From: Opitutaceae bacterium
GTDB taxonomy: Bacteria > Verrucomicrobiota > Verrucomicrobiia > Opitutales > Opitutaceae
DNA length: 64,000 bases
Assembly: GCA_014879845.1 (NCBI GenBank)
Contig: JACSRI010000126.1
Coordinates: 62,001 to 126,000 of the forward strand
Reading direction: 5' to 3'
The position numbers were made by a program, and so were the translations under genes. Positions 46,685-56,486 of the stretch are shown piece after piece (the stretch's first letter is position 1; the number at the start of each line of letters is the position of its first letter). The notes beneath the pieces were generated by a model. The model was not told where the DNA came from. It did not search any database and saw nothing but the letters and a program-made list of their open reading frames with translations.

Positions 46685-49408
46685 ATGATGAAATACCCAA
46701 CTCCGGAGACAATGCGTGGCGTGGCCGCTCGGGCGGCGCTGATCTATGCACTGGTCGGCGCGCTTTGGATCGCCGGCTCCGATCACGTCGTCTCGCTCCT
46801 GGCCCGCGATCCGGAGACGTTTGCCCGCCTGTCGAACTACAAGGGCTGGGCGTTTGTCGGGGTGACGGCGGTGTTGCTCTATCTGGCGCTGCGCCGGCCG
46901 CTGGCCCGGTGGGAGGCCGCGACGTCCCAGCGGCATGAGGCCGTCGAGGCGCTGCGGCAGAGCGAGGCGCGGTTTCGGATGTTTGCCGAACAGGCGGTGG
47001 ATGCATTTTACCTGCACGATGCGCAGGGGCGGCTGCTCGATGTGAACCGGCATGCTTGCACCGCGCTCGGTTACACGCGGGAAGAACTGCTGGGCATGAA
47101 GGTCTGGGACGTCGCGCCCGATGTGAAGCCGGAGGATGGGTTGCGCCGATGGAGCGAGGCCGCACCGGGGATGACGCAGACGCTGCCGTCCTGCCATCGT
47201 CGCCGGGATGGCTCGACCTACGACGTGGAGCTGCGGCTCGGCTGCTTCGAGGTGCGCGGGCAACGGCTTTTCCTGGCCCTGGCGCGTGATATCTCCGAGC
47301 GCCGGGAGGCCGAGGCGGTGGCGGAGGCGACGCGGCGCGTTCTGGAAATGATCGCCTGCGGCGCGGAACTCCATGCGACTCTGGAGCAGCTGGCCCGGAT
47401 GATGGAAGAGTGCGAGCCGGGCATGCTCTGCTCGATCCTCATCGTGGACGAGGCGGGGCGTCATCTCCGCCATGGCGCGGCTCCGAGCCTTCCGAGCGCG
47501 TACGCGGCGGCCATCGATGGCGCGGAGATCGGTCCGGCTGCGGGTTCGTGCGGCACCGCCGCCTTTCGCCGCGAGCGTGTGATCGTGGAGGACATCGCCA
47601 ACGATCCGCTCTGGGCGATGTACCGCGATCTCGCCGTCGCGCACGGCCTGGCCGCCTGTTGGTCGACTCCGTTCTTTGATGAGGAGCGACGTGTCCTCGG
47701 CACGTTTGCCGTCTATTACCGCGAGCCGCGCCGGCCGACCGGCCGCGAGTTGAAGCTCGTCGATCAGGCCACCCACACCGCGGCGATCTGTGTCGCGCGC
47801 CACCGAGCGGAACGCGCGTTGCGCCAGAGCGAGGCGGATCTGCGGGAGGCGCAGGATCGGTTGCAGAGCGCGCTCGAGATCGGCGGTATCGGCACGTTTG
47901 TGGTCGATTTCGTGAAGAACGTGACGATCTGGGACGAGGCCCTGACGCGGGTCTACGGCTGTCGATGGCGTCCGGAGGACGGCGCGAGGGCGGATCCATT
48001 CCTGGCGATCGTCCACCCGGAGGATCGCGCGCGGGTGCGGCGCGACGTGGCCCGGGCGGTCGAGCAGGGAGAGACTCCCCAATCCGAATATCGGGTGATC
48101 CATCCCGATGGCGCGCAGCGCTGGGTCGCGACGACGGCGCGCGCGGAATTTGGCCCGGACGGCCGGCCGACGCGGCTGATAGGCGCCACGGTCGACATCA
48201 CCGCTCGCAAGAACGCCGAGGAAAACTACCGTCAGGCGCAAAAGGTCGAGGCGATCGGGCAACTCGCGGGCGGCATCGCCCACGATTTCAACAACATCCT
48301 CACGGTCATCCAGGCCGGCGTGTCCTTCCTCGAACTGGAGAAGGGTCTGGCGACCTCGACCCGCGAGTTTGTCGGCGAGATCAAGAGCGCGGCCACGCGC
48401 GCGGCCAATCTCACGCGCCAGTTGCTGACGTTCAGCCGCCGCCAGGCCATGCAGCTCCAGCACGTCGAACTCAACGGCATCGTGACGAACATGTCCCGCA
48501 TGCTCCAGCGCATCCTTGGCGAGCACATCCACATGGAACTCCGGCTCGCACCGCACGACCTGCAGGTCTTCGCCGATCCGGGCATGATCGAGCAGATCGT
48601 GCTCAACCTCGCGGTCAACGCCCGCGATGCCATGTCCGGGGGCGGGCGGCTCACGCTCTCGACCGCGACGATGGAACTGCCCCAGCCGGTCACGGTCGGC
48701 GAGACGGCACGGCAGGGCGCCTTCGCTCGTCTCGAGGTTGTTGATACTGGTGTGGGTATCCCCGGCGACGTCTTGCCCCACATCTTCGATCCGTTCTTCA
48801 CGACCAAGGAGGCCGGCAAGGGCACGGGCCTCGGGCTCGCGACCGTGCGGGGCATCGTCGAGCAGCACGGCGGCTGGGTGGAGGTCTCCACGCGGGTGGG
48901 CGAGGGCTCGTGCTTCCAGGTGATGCTGCCGCTCATCCCGGCCAAGGCGATCGAGGAGGCCCGTCGAGGCGCTGCGGCGCGCGGCCGGTCGGGCAGCGAG
49001 ACGGTGCTGCTCGTGGAGGACGAGACGGTGGTGCGGGCGCTCGTGCGCAACCTGCTCACCCGCTCGGGCTACCGTGTGCTCGACGCCGCCAGCGGTCCCC
49101 GGGCGATCGAGCTGTGGAACGAGAACGGCCGCGAGGTGGACCTGCTGATCTCCGACCTGGTCATGCCGGACGGGATGAGCGGGTATGAGCTCGCCGAATA
49201 CTTGCGCCGAGAGCGCCCCTCGCTCCGCGTGGTGTTCACCAGCGGTTACAGCCCGGAGATGGTCAGGCGCGACTCCCCGCTGGGCGCGGGCGTGGCGTTT
49301 CTCGCCAAGCCCTTCGACCTAGACGACCTCACGCGCACGGTGCGCGACGTGCTGGACGATCGTGCGGGGGATGATTCCACACCGCTCCAGTTGGTGGACA
49401 GGCGATAG
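46685..49408 (+). CDS. Membrane hybrid sensor histidine kinase (PAS-GAF-PAS-HisKA-HATPase-REC)
   Basis: Residues 1-70 form two membrane helices around the short outer segment GSDHVVSLLARDPETFARLS, ending KGWAFVGVTAVLLYLALRR. This N-terminal module is shared with the next kinase. A PAS domain (about 90-210), a GAF domain (215-375) and a second PAS (385-510) follow. HisKA contains GGIAHDFNN with H533. The ATPase has NARDAM, DTGVGIP and GKGTGLGLAT. A C-terminal receiver carries D824 in ISDLVMPDG and the conserved LAKPFD lysine. It is a complete phosphorelay protein. The signal is unknown; PAS and GAF suggest a small ligand or redox state. Confidence 0.92.
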   Translation: MMKYPTPETMRGVAARAALIYALVGALWIAGSDHVVSLLARDPETFARLSNYKGWAFVGVTAVLLYLALRRPLARWEAATSQRHEAVEALRQSEARFRMFAEQAVDAFYLHDAQGRLLDVNRHACTALGYTREELLGMKVWDVAPDVKPEDGLRRWSEAAPGMTQTLPSCHRRRDGSTYDVELRLGCFEVRGQRLFLALARDISERREAEAVAEATRRVLEMIACGAELHATLEQLARMMEECEPGMLCSILIVDEAGRHLRHGAAPSLPSAYAAAIDGAEIGPAAGSCGTAAFRRERVIVEDIANDPLWAMYRDLAVAHGLAACWSTPFFDEERRVLGTFAVYYREPRRPTGRELKLVDQATHTAAICVARHRAERALRQSEADLREAQDRLQSALEIGGIGTFVVDFVKNVTIWDEALTRVYGCRWRPEDGARADPFLAIVHPEDRARVRRDVARAVEQGETPQSEYRVIHPDGAQRWVATTARAEFGPDGRPTRLIGATVDITARKNAEENYRQAQKVEAIGQLAGGIAHDFNNILTVIQAGVSFLELEKGLATSTREFVGEIKSAATRAANLTRQLLTFSRRQAMQLQHVELNGIVTNMSRMLQRILGEHIHMELRLAPHDLQVFADPGMIEQIVLNLAVNARDAMSGGGRLTLSTATMELPQPVTVGETARQGAFARLEVVDTGVGIPGDVLPHIFDPFFTTKEAGKGTGLGLATVRGIVEQHGGWVEVSTRVGEGSCFQVMLPLIPAKAIEEARRGAAARGRSGSETVLLVEDETVVRALVRNLLTRSGYRVLDAASGPRAIELWNENGREVDLLISDLVMPDGMSGYELAEYLRRERPSLRVVFTSGYSPEMVRRDSPLGAGVAFLAKPFDLDDLTRTVRDVLDDRAGDDSTPLQLVDRR

Positions 49409-49579
49409 AGGCCACGGGTTCGCGATGCCTCGCCACGCCGAACCGCAGGCCACGCCGGGCACCGCATGGGGGAGTCGGTCCGTGTCGGAATTGGATGGCG
49501 CGGCGTTCGCCGGTGGACAGGCTTGGCCGGGCGGGAGTGGCCGCTGGAACCCCCCGGGTGGCCCGCCTCTGGATACATC

Positions 49580-52500
49580 GTGAAACCGGATCAACGACGC
49601 ATGCGACGGCTGGCCCTGCGCACGGCCGGGCTTTACCTGGTCGCCGCGGGTGTCTGGATCGCGAGTTCGGACCATGTCGTGCGCCTGATCTCCGACGATC
49701 CGGACGTGATCAAGCACCTGTCGATCGGCAAGGGATGGTTCTTCGTCGCCGTCACTGGGGCACTGCTGTTCGCCTACCTGCGGCGCCAGCTCGGATTGAT
49801 CGAGGCCGCAGCCGTCGAGCGGGCACGCGCGTCATCGGAACTGGAGGCCGAGCGACGGAGGCTCGACAACATCATCGAGGGCGCGCGGGTGGGCACGTGG
49901 GAATGGGACGTGCAGAGCGGCGCCTTGGTGGTGAATGAGCGATGGTGCGAGCTGATGGGCTATTCCGGCGACGAGCTGGCGCCTGTGACGATCAAGACAT
50001 GGAAGCGGCTCGTCCATCCCGACGACCTCGCGAGCGTCCAGCGGTTGGTCGAGCGCCATTTCGCCGGCGAGATCGAGTATTACGAGGCGGAGATCCGGCT
50101 CCGCCACAAGGGCGGCTCGTGGGTCTGGGTGCTCGACCGCGGACGACTGCAGTCGCGCGACCCGGCCGGTCGTCCGTTGATGATGTTCGGCACTTACACC
50201 GACGTCACCGCGCGAAAGACCGCCGAGCTGGCGGTGCGGGAGAACGAAGAGCGGCAGCGCCTGTTTTTCGAGCATGCTCCGGCCTCGCTCGCCGTCTTCG
50301 ACCGCGAGATGCGCTACCTCGCCGCGAGTCGGCGTTGGCTCGACGACTATCGGCTGCGTGACACGCCCGTGCTCGGGCGGTCGCACTACGAGATCTTTCC
50401 GGAGACTCCTGGTCGCTGGCGTGAGTTCTACCGCCGTGGGCTGGCCGGTGAGGTCCTGCGCGAGGAAGCCGACCTGTTCGATCGTGACGACGGCCGGCGC
50501 CAGTGGCTGCGGTGGGAGATCCGCCCCTGGCGCGACGGGGCCGGTGCCGTCGGGGGCATCGCCGTCTTCTCCGAGGATATCACGGGCAAGATCGAGGCCG
50601 AGGAGGCCCTGCGGGCGAGCCAGGAGCGTTTCCGCGCCGTCGTGGAGACGGCGCCGGTGGGGATCTTCATCCAGGTGGACGGCAAATTCGCCTACCTCAA
50701 TCCCGAGGCCGGACACCTCTTCGGTGCGCAGCCGGCCGAGGCGCTGGTCGGGAGCGCGGTCATCGATCGCGTCCATGCCTCCAGCCGGGACGTCGCCACG
50801 GAGCGGATGCGCGTGCTCAACGAACGCGGCGAGCCCCAGGGCGCCATCGTGCACCGGATCGTGCGCCTCGATGGCGTGATCATCCACGTGGAGGTCCTCG
50901 GCGTGCCCTTCCAGCATGAGGGGCGCCGCGGGGCCCTGGTGTTCGCGCGCGATGTGACCGAGCAGCGTCAGGCCGAGGAGAAACTCCGGTTGCACGAGGC
51001 CGTGTTGCGCGAGACGGGCGAGATCGCCAAGGTCGGCGGCTGGAGTTTCGACCCCGCCACCGGAGAGGGCTTCTGGACAGAAGAGGTGGCGCGTATCCAC
51101 GATCTTGAGCCAGGGCATGTCACCTCGCGCGACATGGGCCTGGATTTCTACCAGGGCGAGTCGCGGCGGCGCATCGAGGAGGCCGTGCAGGCCGCGGTCA
51201 CGCAGGCCCGGCCCTATGATCTCGAGCTGGAGCTCGTCACCGCCGCCGGCCGGCGCAAATGGATTCGGACGATCGGACATCCCATCGTGGAGGACGGGCG
51301 TGTCGTGCGGTTGCGGGGGTCCTTCCAGGATGTGACCGCGCAGCACGCGGCGAGCGAGGCCCTGCGCGCCGAGGAGGAACGTTTCCGGCAGATCGCAGAA
51401 AATATCAACGAGGTCTTCTGGGTGACCGACGGCCCGGAAGGTCGCGGCAGGCTGACCTACGTGAGCCCGGCCTACGAGACGGTCTGGGGGCGCGGCCGCG
51501 AGGACCTCCTGCGTGGAGGACACGCCTGGCACGAGTCGATCCACGCGGACGACCGCGCGCGCGTCCTGCACGCCAACCAGACGAAGTTGCTCGCCGGCAA
51601 GTATGGGGAGATCTACCGCATCGTGCGGCCCGACGGCACCATCCGTTGGATACACGACCGCGGGTTCCCGCTGCGCGACGCCCAAGGGCAGGTCTATCGC
51701 ATCGTCGGCACGGCCGAAGACATCACCGAGCGCCATGCACTGGAGGAGCAGCTGCGGCAGGCCCAGAAGATGGAGGCGATCGGCACGCTCGCGGGCGGGA
51801 TCGCGCACGACTTCAACAACCTGCTCGGCGCGATCATGGGGTTCGCCGAGCTCGCGCGCGTGCAGGCGCCGCAGGACCCGGCGGTGCGCGAGAATATCGA
51901 GGACATCCTTGTCGCCGGTCGTCGCGCGGTCGGCCTGGTGCGCCAGATCCTCGCCTTCAGCCGGCGATCGGTGAGCGACAAGGTGGTCATGCAGCTACGC
52001 CCGGTGGTCGACGAGGCGGCCCGCCTCCTGCGGGCCTCGATCCCGGCGACCATCCAGATCCGCGCGGAGTTCGGGCGCGACATCCCGCTCGTGCGCGCCG
52101 ATCCCACGCAGGTGCACCAGGCCGTGATGAACCTCGGCACAAACGCGTGGCACGCGATGCGCGGATCCGCCGGCGCGCTCGATATCTCGGTCGCGGGCGT
52201 CGTGGTCGGGCCGGCCGAGGTCGCGGCCGATCCCCGGCGACGCGAGGGGACGTTCGCATGCATCGCGGTCAGGGATACGGGAACCGGCATGGCGCGCGAG
52301 GTGGTCGAGCGCATCTTCGAGCCATTCTTCACCACCAAGGCGCAGGGCGAGGGCACCGGCCTCGGTTTGTCCGTGGTCCACGGCATCGTGCGCGAGCACG
52401 ACGGGTTCATCACGGTCGAGAGCACGCCGGGAGTCGGTTCCGAGTTCCGGCTCCATTTTCCGGCTGCCGATGTTCAGGTGTCGGCCGACGCGACGACGAG

Positions 52501-52903
52501 CGAGACGCTCGCGCTGGGAAATAGGGAGCGGATTCTTCTCGTGGACGACGAGAGCGCGCTCGTGCGGGTGGGCGTGCAGATGCTGCTTCAGCTCGGGTAC
52601 CAGCCCGAAGGCGTGGAGGGTGCCGTGGATGCGATCGCCCGGGTGAACGCGCGGCCGGGCGAGTTTGATCTCGTGATCACGGACCATCTCATGCCCGCGA
52701 TGACCGGGATCGAGATGCTGGCCCGGATGCGCGAGTCCGACCCGGGATTGCGTGCGATCCTCGTCACGGGCAACGCGGGCGAGATCGACCGCGAGACCGT
52801 CCTCGCCCAGGGTTTCAGCGATCTGCTCCTCAAGCCGTTGAGTCTGGGAGGCCTGTCTGCTGCCTTGCACGCGGCCTTCCGAACCTCGAGAAAGTCCCCA
52901 TGA
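49580..52903 (+). CDS. Membrane hybrid sensor histidine kinase with five PAS domains and REC
   Basis: From the GTG start, residues 10-70 repeat the N-terminal membrane module of the previous kinase ([40 protein letters not shown]). Five PAS-type domains follow at about 95-215, 222-340, 345-465, 470-590 and 597-718. HisKA carries H743 in GGIAHDFNN, and the ATPase shows NAWHAM, DTGTGMA and GEGTGLGLS. The receiver has D1035 in [12 protein letters not shown] and lysine in LLKPLS. ATG 49601 is an alternative start. It overlaps the downstream receiver gene by 4 bases (ATGA). The arrangement suggests a common origin with the previous gene. Confidence 0.91.
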   Translation: MKPDQRRMRRLALRTAGLYLVAAGVWIASSDHVVRLISDDPDVIKHLSIGKGWFFVAVTGALLFAYLRRQLGLIEAAAVERARASSELEAERRRLDNIIEGARVGTWEWDVQSGALVVNERWCELMGYSGDELAPVTIKTWKRLVHPDDLASVQRLVERHFAGEIEYYEAEIRLRHKGGSWVWVLDRGRLQSRDPAGRPLMMFGTYTDVTARKTAELAVRENEERQRLFFEHAPASLAVFDREMRYLAASRRWLDDYRLRDTPVLGRSHYEIFPETPGRWREFYRRGLAGEVLREEADLFDRDDGRRQWLRWEIRPWRDGAGAVGGIAVFSEDITGKIEAEEALRASQERFRAVVETAPVGIFIQVDGKFAYLNPEAGHLFGAQPAEALVGSAVIDRVHASSRDVATERMRVLNERGEPQGAIVHRIVRLDGVIIHVEVLGVPFQHEGRRGALVFARDVTEQRQAEEKLRLHEAVLRETGEIAKVGGWSFDPATGEGFWTEEVARIHDLEPGHVTSRDMGLDFYQGESRRRIEEAVQAAVTQARPYDLELELVTAAGRRKWIRTIGHPIVEDGRVVRLRGSFQDVTAQHAASEALRAEEERFRQIAENINEVFWVTDGPEGRGRLTYVSPAYETVWGRGREDLLRGGHAWHESIHADDRARVLHANQTKLLAGKYGEIYRIVRPDGTIRWIHDRGFPLRDAQGQVYRIVGTAEDITERHALEEQLRQAQKMEAIGTLAGGIAHDFNNLLGAIMGFAELARVQAPQDPAVRENIEDILVAGRRAVGLVRQILAFSRRSVSDKVVMQLRPVVDEAARLLRASIPATIQIRAEFGRDIPLVRADPTQVHQAVMNLGTNAWHAMRGSAGALDISVAGVVVGPAEVAADPRRREGTFACIAVRDTGTGMAREVVERIFEPFFTTKAQGEGTGLGLSVVHGIVREHDGFITVESTPGVGSEFRLHFPAADVQVSADATTSETLALGNRERILLVDDESALVRVGVQMLLQLGYQPEGVEGAVDAIARVNARPGEFDLVITDHLMPAMTGIEMLARMRESDPGLRAILVTGNAGEIDRETVLAQGFSDLLLKPLSLGGLSAALHAAFRTSRKSP

Positions 52904-53277
52904 ACTCCGCCCGCATCCTGCTGATCGACGATGACGACCTCTTCCGCAAGGCCACCCGGCTCACGCTGGAGCGCGCCGGCCACATGGTCGTGGAGGCGGC
53001 GGACGGCGAGGAAGGCCTGCGGCGCTACCGCGAGGGCCGGCCGGATGTCGTCATCCTCGACCTGATCATGCCGGGCAAAGAGGGCTTGGAGACCATCCGA
53101 GACCTCAAGGCCCACGATCCGGCGGTGCGGATCCTCGCGGTCTCCGGCGGCGGGCGTATCGACTCGCGCGACTATCTACCGCTCGCGCAGGCGCTCGGCG
53201 CCAAGCGCATCCTCGACAAGCCGTTTACGGAAGGGACTTTGTTCTCCGTCCTGGACGAACTGCTCGGCGGTGCCTGA
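52900..53277 (+). CDS. Single-domain response regulator (receiver only)
   Basis: The 125-residue protein is a CheY-like receiver: acidic pocket LIDDDD (D10-D13), phosphoacceptor D54 in VVILDLIMPG, S/T position in LAVSGGG, and the lysine in LDKPFTEG. No output domain is present. Its start overlaps the kinase stop as ATGA, so it is co-translated with the five-PAS kinase and is the natural phosphate acceptor. An 8-base dyad (CGGCGGTG 53265-53272, CACCGCCG 53290-53297) covers the stop and may act as an end signal between convergent genes. Confidence 0.93.
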   Translation: MNSARILLIDDDDLFRKATRLTLERAGHMVVEAADGEEGLRRYREGRPDVVILDLIMPGKEGLETIRDLKAHDPAVRILAVSGGGRIDSRDYLPLAQALGAKRILDKPFTEGTLFSVLDELLGGA

Positions 53278-53307
53278 GACGGTGGCGTCCACCGCCGAGC
53301 GCGGTGA

Positions 53308-54411
53308 TCAGAGCGCGGCGATGATCGCGTCGGCCATGCCCTTCGTGCCCACGGTCGGGCGGCCGAAGGCGATGTCGCCGGTGCGCACGCCATCGACCGT
53401 CACGACCTTGCGCACCGCGGCTTCGATCTTCGTCGCCACGGCATCGAGACCGAAACTGTAGCGCAGCATGAGCGCGCCGGAGAGGATCTGCGCGCAGGGA
53501 TTGGCGATGCCCTTGCCCGCGATGTCGGGCGCGGTGCCGCCGGCCGGTTCGTAGAGGCCGAAGGGCTTTCCGAACGAATTGAGACCCGTGCCGAGCGACG
53601 CGCTGCTCATCATGCCGAGCGAGCCGCAGATCACGGCCATCTCGTCGGAGAGGATGTCGCCGAACATGTTTTCCGTGAAAAGCACATCGAACTGGTTCGG
53701 GTTGCGCGCGAGCTGCATCGCGGCGTTGTCGACGTACATGTGCGTGAGCTCGAGGTCCGGGTGCTTCGCGGCGAAATAGGCCGTGACCGTCTTGCGCCAC
53801 AGCACGGAGGTCTCGAGCACGTTGGCTTTGTCGACCGAACAAACACGCCGGCCACGCGCGCGTGCGGTTACCGCGGCGACCTCGGCGATGCGCTCGATCT
53901 CGGAGGTCTTGTAGACCATCGTGTCGACCGCCTGCTGCTCGCCGTTGTCGAGCGTGGTCGTGGTCTTCGGCTGGCCGAAGTAGATGCCGCCGGTCAGCTC
54001 GCGGATGCAGACGATGTCGATGCCGTCGGGGATGCGCTCGGCCTTGAGCGGCGAGGCGTCGACGAGATCCTTGTAGAGCAGGCCGGGGCGAATGTTGGCG
54101 AAAAGGTTGAAGGCCTTGCGCAGGGGCAGCAGGGCGGCGCGCTCGGGCTGCTCTTTGGGCGGAAGCTTTTCCCACTTCGGACCGCCGACCGAACCGAAGA
54201 GGATGGCATCGGACTCGCGGCAAAGCGCGAGGGTGGAGTCGGGCAGGGCCTTGCCGTGGCGGTCGATGCCGGCGCCGCCGACGTCGGCGACCTGGTAGGA
54301 GAGCGTGAGCTTCTCCCGGGCGGCCACGTGATCGAGCACGCGCAGCGCCTCGGTCATGACCTCGGGTCCGATATAGTCTCCGGGAAGGACGGCGAACTTC
54401 AGTGTCGGCAT
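53308..54411 (-). CDS. leuB: 3-Isopropylmalate dehydrogenase
   Basis: LeuB oxidises 3-isopropylmalate with NAD in leucine synthesis. Diagnostic segments are FGSVGGPKWEKLPPKEQPER, ANIRPGLLYKDLVDASPLK, IRELTGGIYFGQPK and the signature NMFGDILSDEMAVICGSLGM. LYEPAGGTAPDIAGKGIANP binds NAD. The N-terminal turn reads PGDYIGPEV; the tyrosine at 13 replaces the glycine of the common PGDGIGPEV. Length 367 is normal. It diverges from the MBL gene across a 196-base region with a strong nested dyad. leuA, leuC and leuD are not in the window. Confidence 0.95.
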   Translation of the reverse strand: MPTLKFAVLPGDYIGPEVMTEALRVLDHVAAREKLTLSYQVADVGGAGIDRHGKALPDSTLALCRESDAILFGSVGGPKWEKLPPKEQPERAALLPLRKAFNLFANIRPGLLYKDLVDASPLKAERIPDGIDIVCIRELTGGIYFGQPKTTTTLDNGEQQAVDTMVYKTSEIERIAEVAAVTARARGRRVCSVDKANVLETSVLWRKTVTAYFAAKHPDLELTHMYVDNAAMQLARNPNQFDVLFTENMFGDILSDEMAVICGSLGMMSSASLGTGLNSFGKPFGLYEPAGGTAPDIAGKGIANPCAQILSGALMLRYSFGLDAVATKIEAAVRKVVTVDGVRTGDIAFGRPTVGTKGMADAIIAAL

Positions 54412-54486
54412 AGGAAGCGCCGAAGATCGAACGACCCATCGCCCGAACTCAATCCCGAATCCCCCGCGGGCCGATGCCATCTACGC

Positions 54487-54601
54487 GTTGTCAGGACCCC
54501 GGCCGGCGCCGCTCCGGCCAATGTCATCTATTGGATGACATTGGCACGGGCGCGCGGGGTGGCGGTTCCTGTTTGCCCGCGGCGGTGGCTGCCCTGACAA
54601 C
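54487..54601. promoter_or_regulatory. Nested inverted repeats between leuB and the MBL gene
   Basis: A perfect 12-base dyad, GCCAATGTCATC (54517-54528) and GATGACATTGGC (54534-54545) around TATTG, lies in the centre. It is flanked by an outer 9-base dyad, GTTGTCAGG (54487-54495) and CCTGACAAC (54593-54601). The inner dyad has operator-like symmetry, and the outer right arm ends six bases before the GTG start of the MBL gene. It could bind a dimeric regulator of one or both divergent genes, or be a mobile palindrome. No regulator is identified. Confidence 0.55.
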
Positions 54602-54607
54602 TCCGCC

Positions 54608-55240
54608 GTGCACATCCACTGCATCCCGGCCGGCCCGCTGGCCACCAACGCCTACTTGATCACCGACTCCGGTCGCGGCGAGGCCCTGCTCGTCGATGCG
54701 CCGCACGGCGTATGGGAGGACATCGAGCCGATCCTGCAGCGGGAGAACTGCCGCCTCGTGGCGTTGCTCATCACCCACGGTCACTGGGATCACACGGGCG
54801 ATGCCGCGCGCATCCAGAATCTGGGTGTGCCGCTCTACGCGCACGAGGCCGACCGCCTCTTCATCGAGCACCCCGAGGTGATGGGCATGTTCACGATCCC
54901 TGGGATCACGCTGGAGCCCGCGCGGCTCGTGCACCCGGTCGCGCAGGGCGATCATCTCCACCTGCTCGGCATGAGAATCGAAGTGCGCCACGTGCCCGGG
55001 CATTGTCCGGGCAACGTGTTGTTCTACTTCGCCGCGCTCGACGCCGCGTTTGTCGGCGACGCGCTCTTCAACGGCGGCATCGGCCGCTACGACCTGCCGG
55101 GCGGTAGCCTGGAGATGCTCGAGCGCTCGATCCGCACGCAGATCTACACGCTGCCCGCCAACACCGCGGTCTATCCGGGCCACGGCCCGGAAACGACCGT
55201 TGGCGACGAGATGGCCTCCAACCCGTACGTGCCCGCATGA
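54608..55240 (+). CDS. MBL-fold metallo-hydrolase (glyoxalase II-like)
   Basis: The 210-residue protein has the metallo-beta-lactamase fold with both metal sites complete: THGHWDHTGD (H57, H59, D61, H62), H132 in VPGHCPGN, D151 in VGDALF and H192 in YPGHGPET. The size and GIGRYDLPGG segment match the glyoxalase II-like group that hydrolyses thioesters, though the substrate is not determined. The start is GTG. The stop overlaps the ribD start as ATGA, so both are translated together. Confidence 0.85.
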   Translation: MHIHCIPAGPLATNAYLITDSGRGEALLVDAPHGVWEDIEPILQRENCRLVALLITHGHWDHTGDAARIQNLGVPLYAHEADRLFIEHPEVMGMFTIPGITLEPARLVHPVAQGDHLHLLGMRIEVRHVPGHCPGNVLFYFAALDAAFVGDALFNGGIGRYDLPGGSLEMLERSIRTQIYTLPANTAVYPGHGPETTVGDEMASNPYVPA

Positions 55241-56388
55241 GCCCGAGCGAACGCGACTCCACCATGCGACGCTGCCTCGATCTCGCGCGGCGGGCGTGGG
55301 GTGACACGCATCCGAATCCCATGGTCGGCGCGGTCATCGTCGAGGACGGCCACGTCGTCGCTGAGGGGTGGCACGCGCGTGCCGGCGAGGCCCATGCCGA
55401 GGTCGCGGCGCTGCGCGCGCTTGGCCGCTCTCCGCGCGAGGGTGCGAGGATGTTCGTCACGCTCGAGCCGTGCTGCACGCATGGGCGCACCGGACCGTGC
55501 ACGGAGGCGATCATCGCGTCCGGCATCCGCTATGTCGTCGTCGGCACGACCGATCCCAATCCCGCGCATGCCGGCCACGGGCTCGACGTGCTCAAGGCCG
55601 CGGGCGTGACCGTCGAGACGCGCGTGCTCACACCCGAGTGCGACGATCTCAACATCATCTTCAACCACTGGATCACGAAACGTTCGCCGCTCATCGCGGC
55701 CAAGGTCGCGACCACGCTCGACGGGCGCATCGCCACGCGCACGGGCGAGTCAAAGTGGATCACCGGCGCGGTCGCGCGCCAGGATGTGATGCGCTGGCGT
55801 CGCCTCTTCCCGGCCATCGCGGTGGGTGCGGGCACGGCCTTGCGCGACCGGCCGCGGCTCACGGCGCGCATCGAGGGTGAGCCGGAGTGGTGCCCGGTGC
55901 GGTTCGTGTTCGATGGCCGCATGCGGCTGGCCGGCGAGCGCGAACTCCCGGCACTCTACACCGATGAGTTTCGCGAGCGCACGATCGTCGTGACCTCCGA
56001 CCAAGGCGGCAGCGGATATATCCGGCGCCTGGAGGCTGCGGGTGTGCGCTGCTGGATCCTGCCGTCGATCCACGGGCGCACCTCGCTCGCGGCCTTCCGC
56101 GCCCGCTGCGCGGCCGAGGCGATCACCGGCGTGTATGTCGAGGGTGGCGCGGAACTGCTCAGCGGATTCCTGCAGGCGCGCGAGATCGACTACCTCTTCG
56201 CCTACCGCGCGCCGCTCTTCCTCGCCGACCAGCGCGCGCTGCCGGCGATGCGCGGCCTGCGCACGGAGCGGCTCGACCAGGGCGTGCGCCTCGAAAACGT
56301 CCGCCACGCCAGCCTCGGCGACGACCAGCTCATGCGCGGCCACGTCGCGTATCCGGGAAAGCTGGCGATCGACGAGACGGTAACGTGA
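55237..56388 (+). CDS. ribD: Riboflavin biosynthesis deaminase/reductase
   Basis: RibD deaminates and then reduces the pyrimidine intermediate of riboflavin synthesis. The N-terminal cytidine-deaminase-like domain holds the zinc site: H53-A-E55 in EAHAEVAAL, and C79 and C88 in LEPCCTHGRTGPC. Residues 145-380 form the NADPH-dependent reductase with AAKVATTLDGRIA, SKWITGAVARQDVMRWR, and GVYVEGGAELLSGFL. Length 383 is normal. The other rib genes are not in the window. It is coupled to the upstream MBL gene. Confidence 0.93.
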   Translation: MSPSERDSTMRRCLDLARRAWGDTHPNPMVGAVIVEDGHVVAEGWHARAGEAHAEVAALRALGRSPREGARMFVTLEPCCTHGRTGPCTEAIIASGIRYVVVGTTDPNPAHAGHGLDVLKAAGVTVETRVLTPECDDLNIIFNHWITKRSPLIAAKVATTLDGRIATRTGESKWITGAVARQDVMRWRRLFPAIAVGAGTALRDRPRLTARIEGEPEWCPVRFVFDGRMRLAGERELPALYTDEFRERTIVVTSDQGGSGYIRRLEAAGVRCWILPSIHGRTSLAAFRARCAAEAITGVYVEGGAELLSGFLQAREIDYLFAYRAPLFLADQRALPAMRGLRTERLDQGVRLENVRHASLGDDQLMRGHVAYPGKLAIDETVT

Positions 56389-56400
56389 GCAGATGGAGTC

Positions 56401-56479
56401 GGGAATGAGGGACTGAGGGCGGCCGGGGCGGAGCCGCGTGTCTTTCTTCCTTTCCTCACGCCCTCAGTCCCTCATTCCC
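56401..56479. repeat. Perfect 20-base inverted repeat before rdgB
   Basis: GGGAATGAGGGACTGAGGGC at 56401-56420 is exactly inverted at 56460-56479. The 39-base loop contains GGCCGGGGCGGAG. The right arm ends 7 bases before the rdgB ATG, so the ribosome-binding region of rdgB falls in or against the repeat. Confidence 0.85.
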
Positions 56480-56486
56480 TTCCGCC

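Noticed and set aside
46319-48868. An 849-codon minus-strand frame across the PAS kinase
   Set aside because: It is opposite a kinase with complete motifs. The translation shows no family and crosses the alaS promoter region.
53265-53297. An 8-base dyad at the end of the receiver gene as a factor-independent terminator
   Set aside because: The loop is 17 bases and there is no T run on either side. It is noted with the gene but not called.
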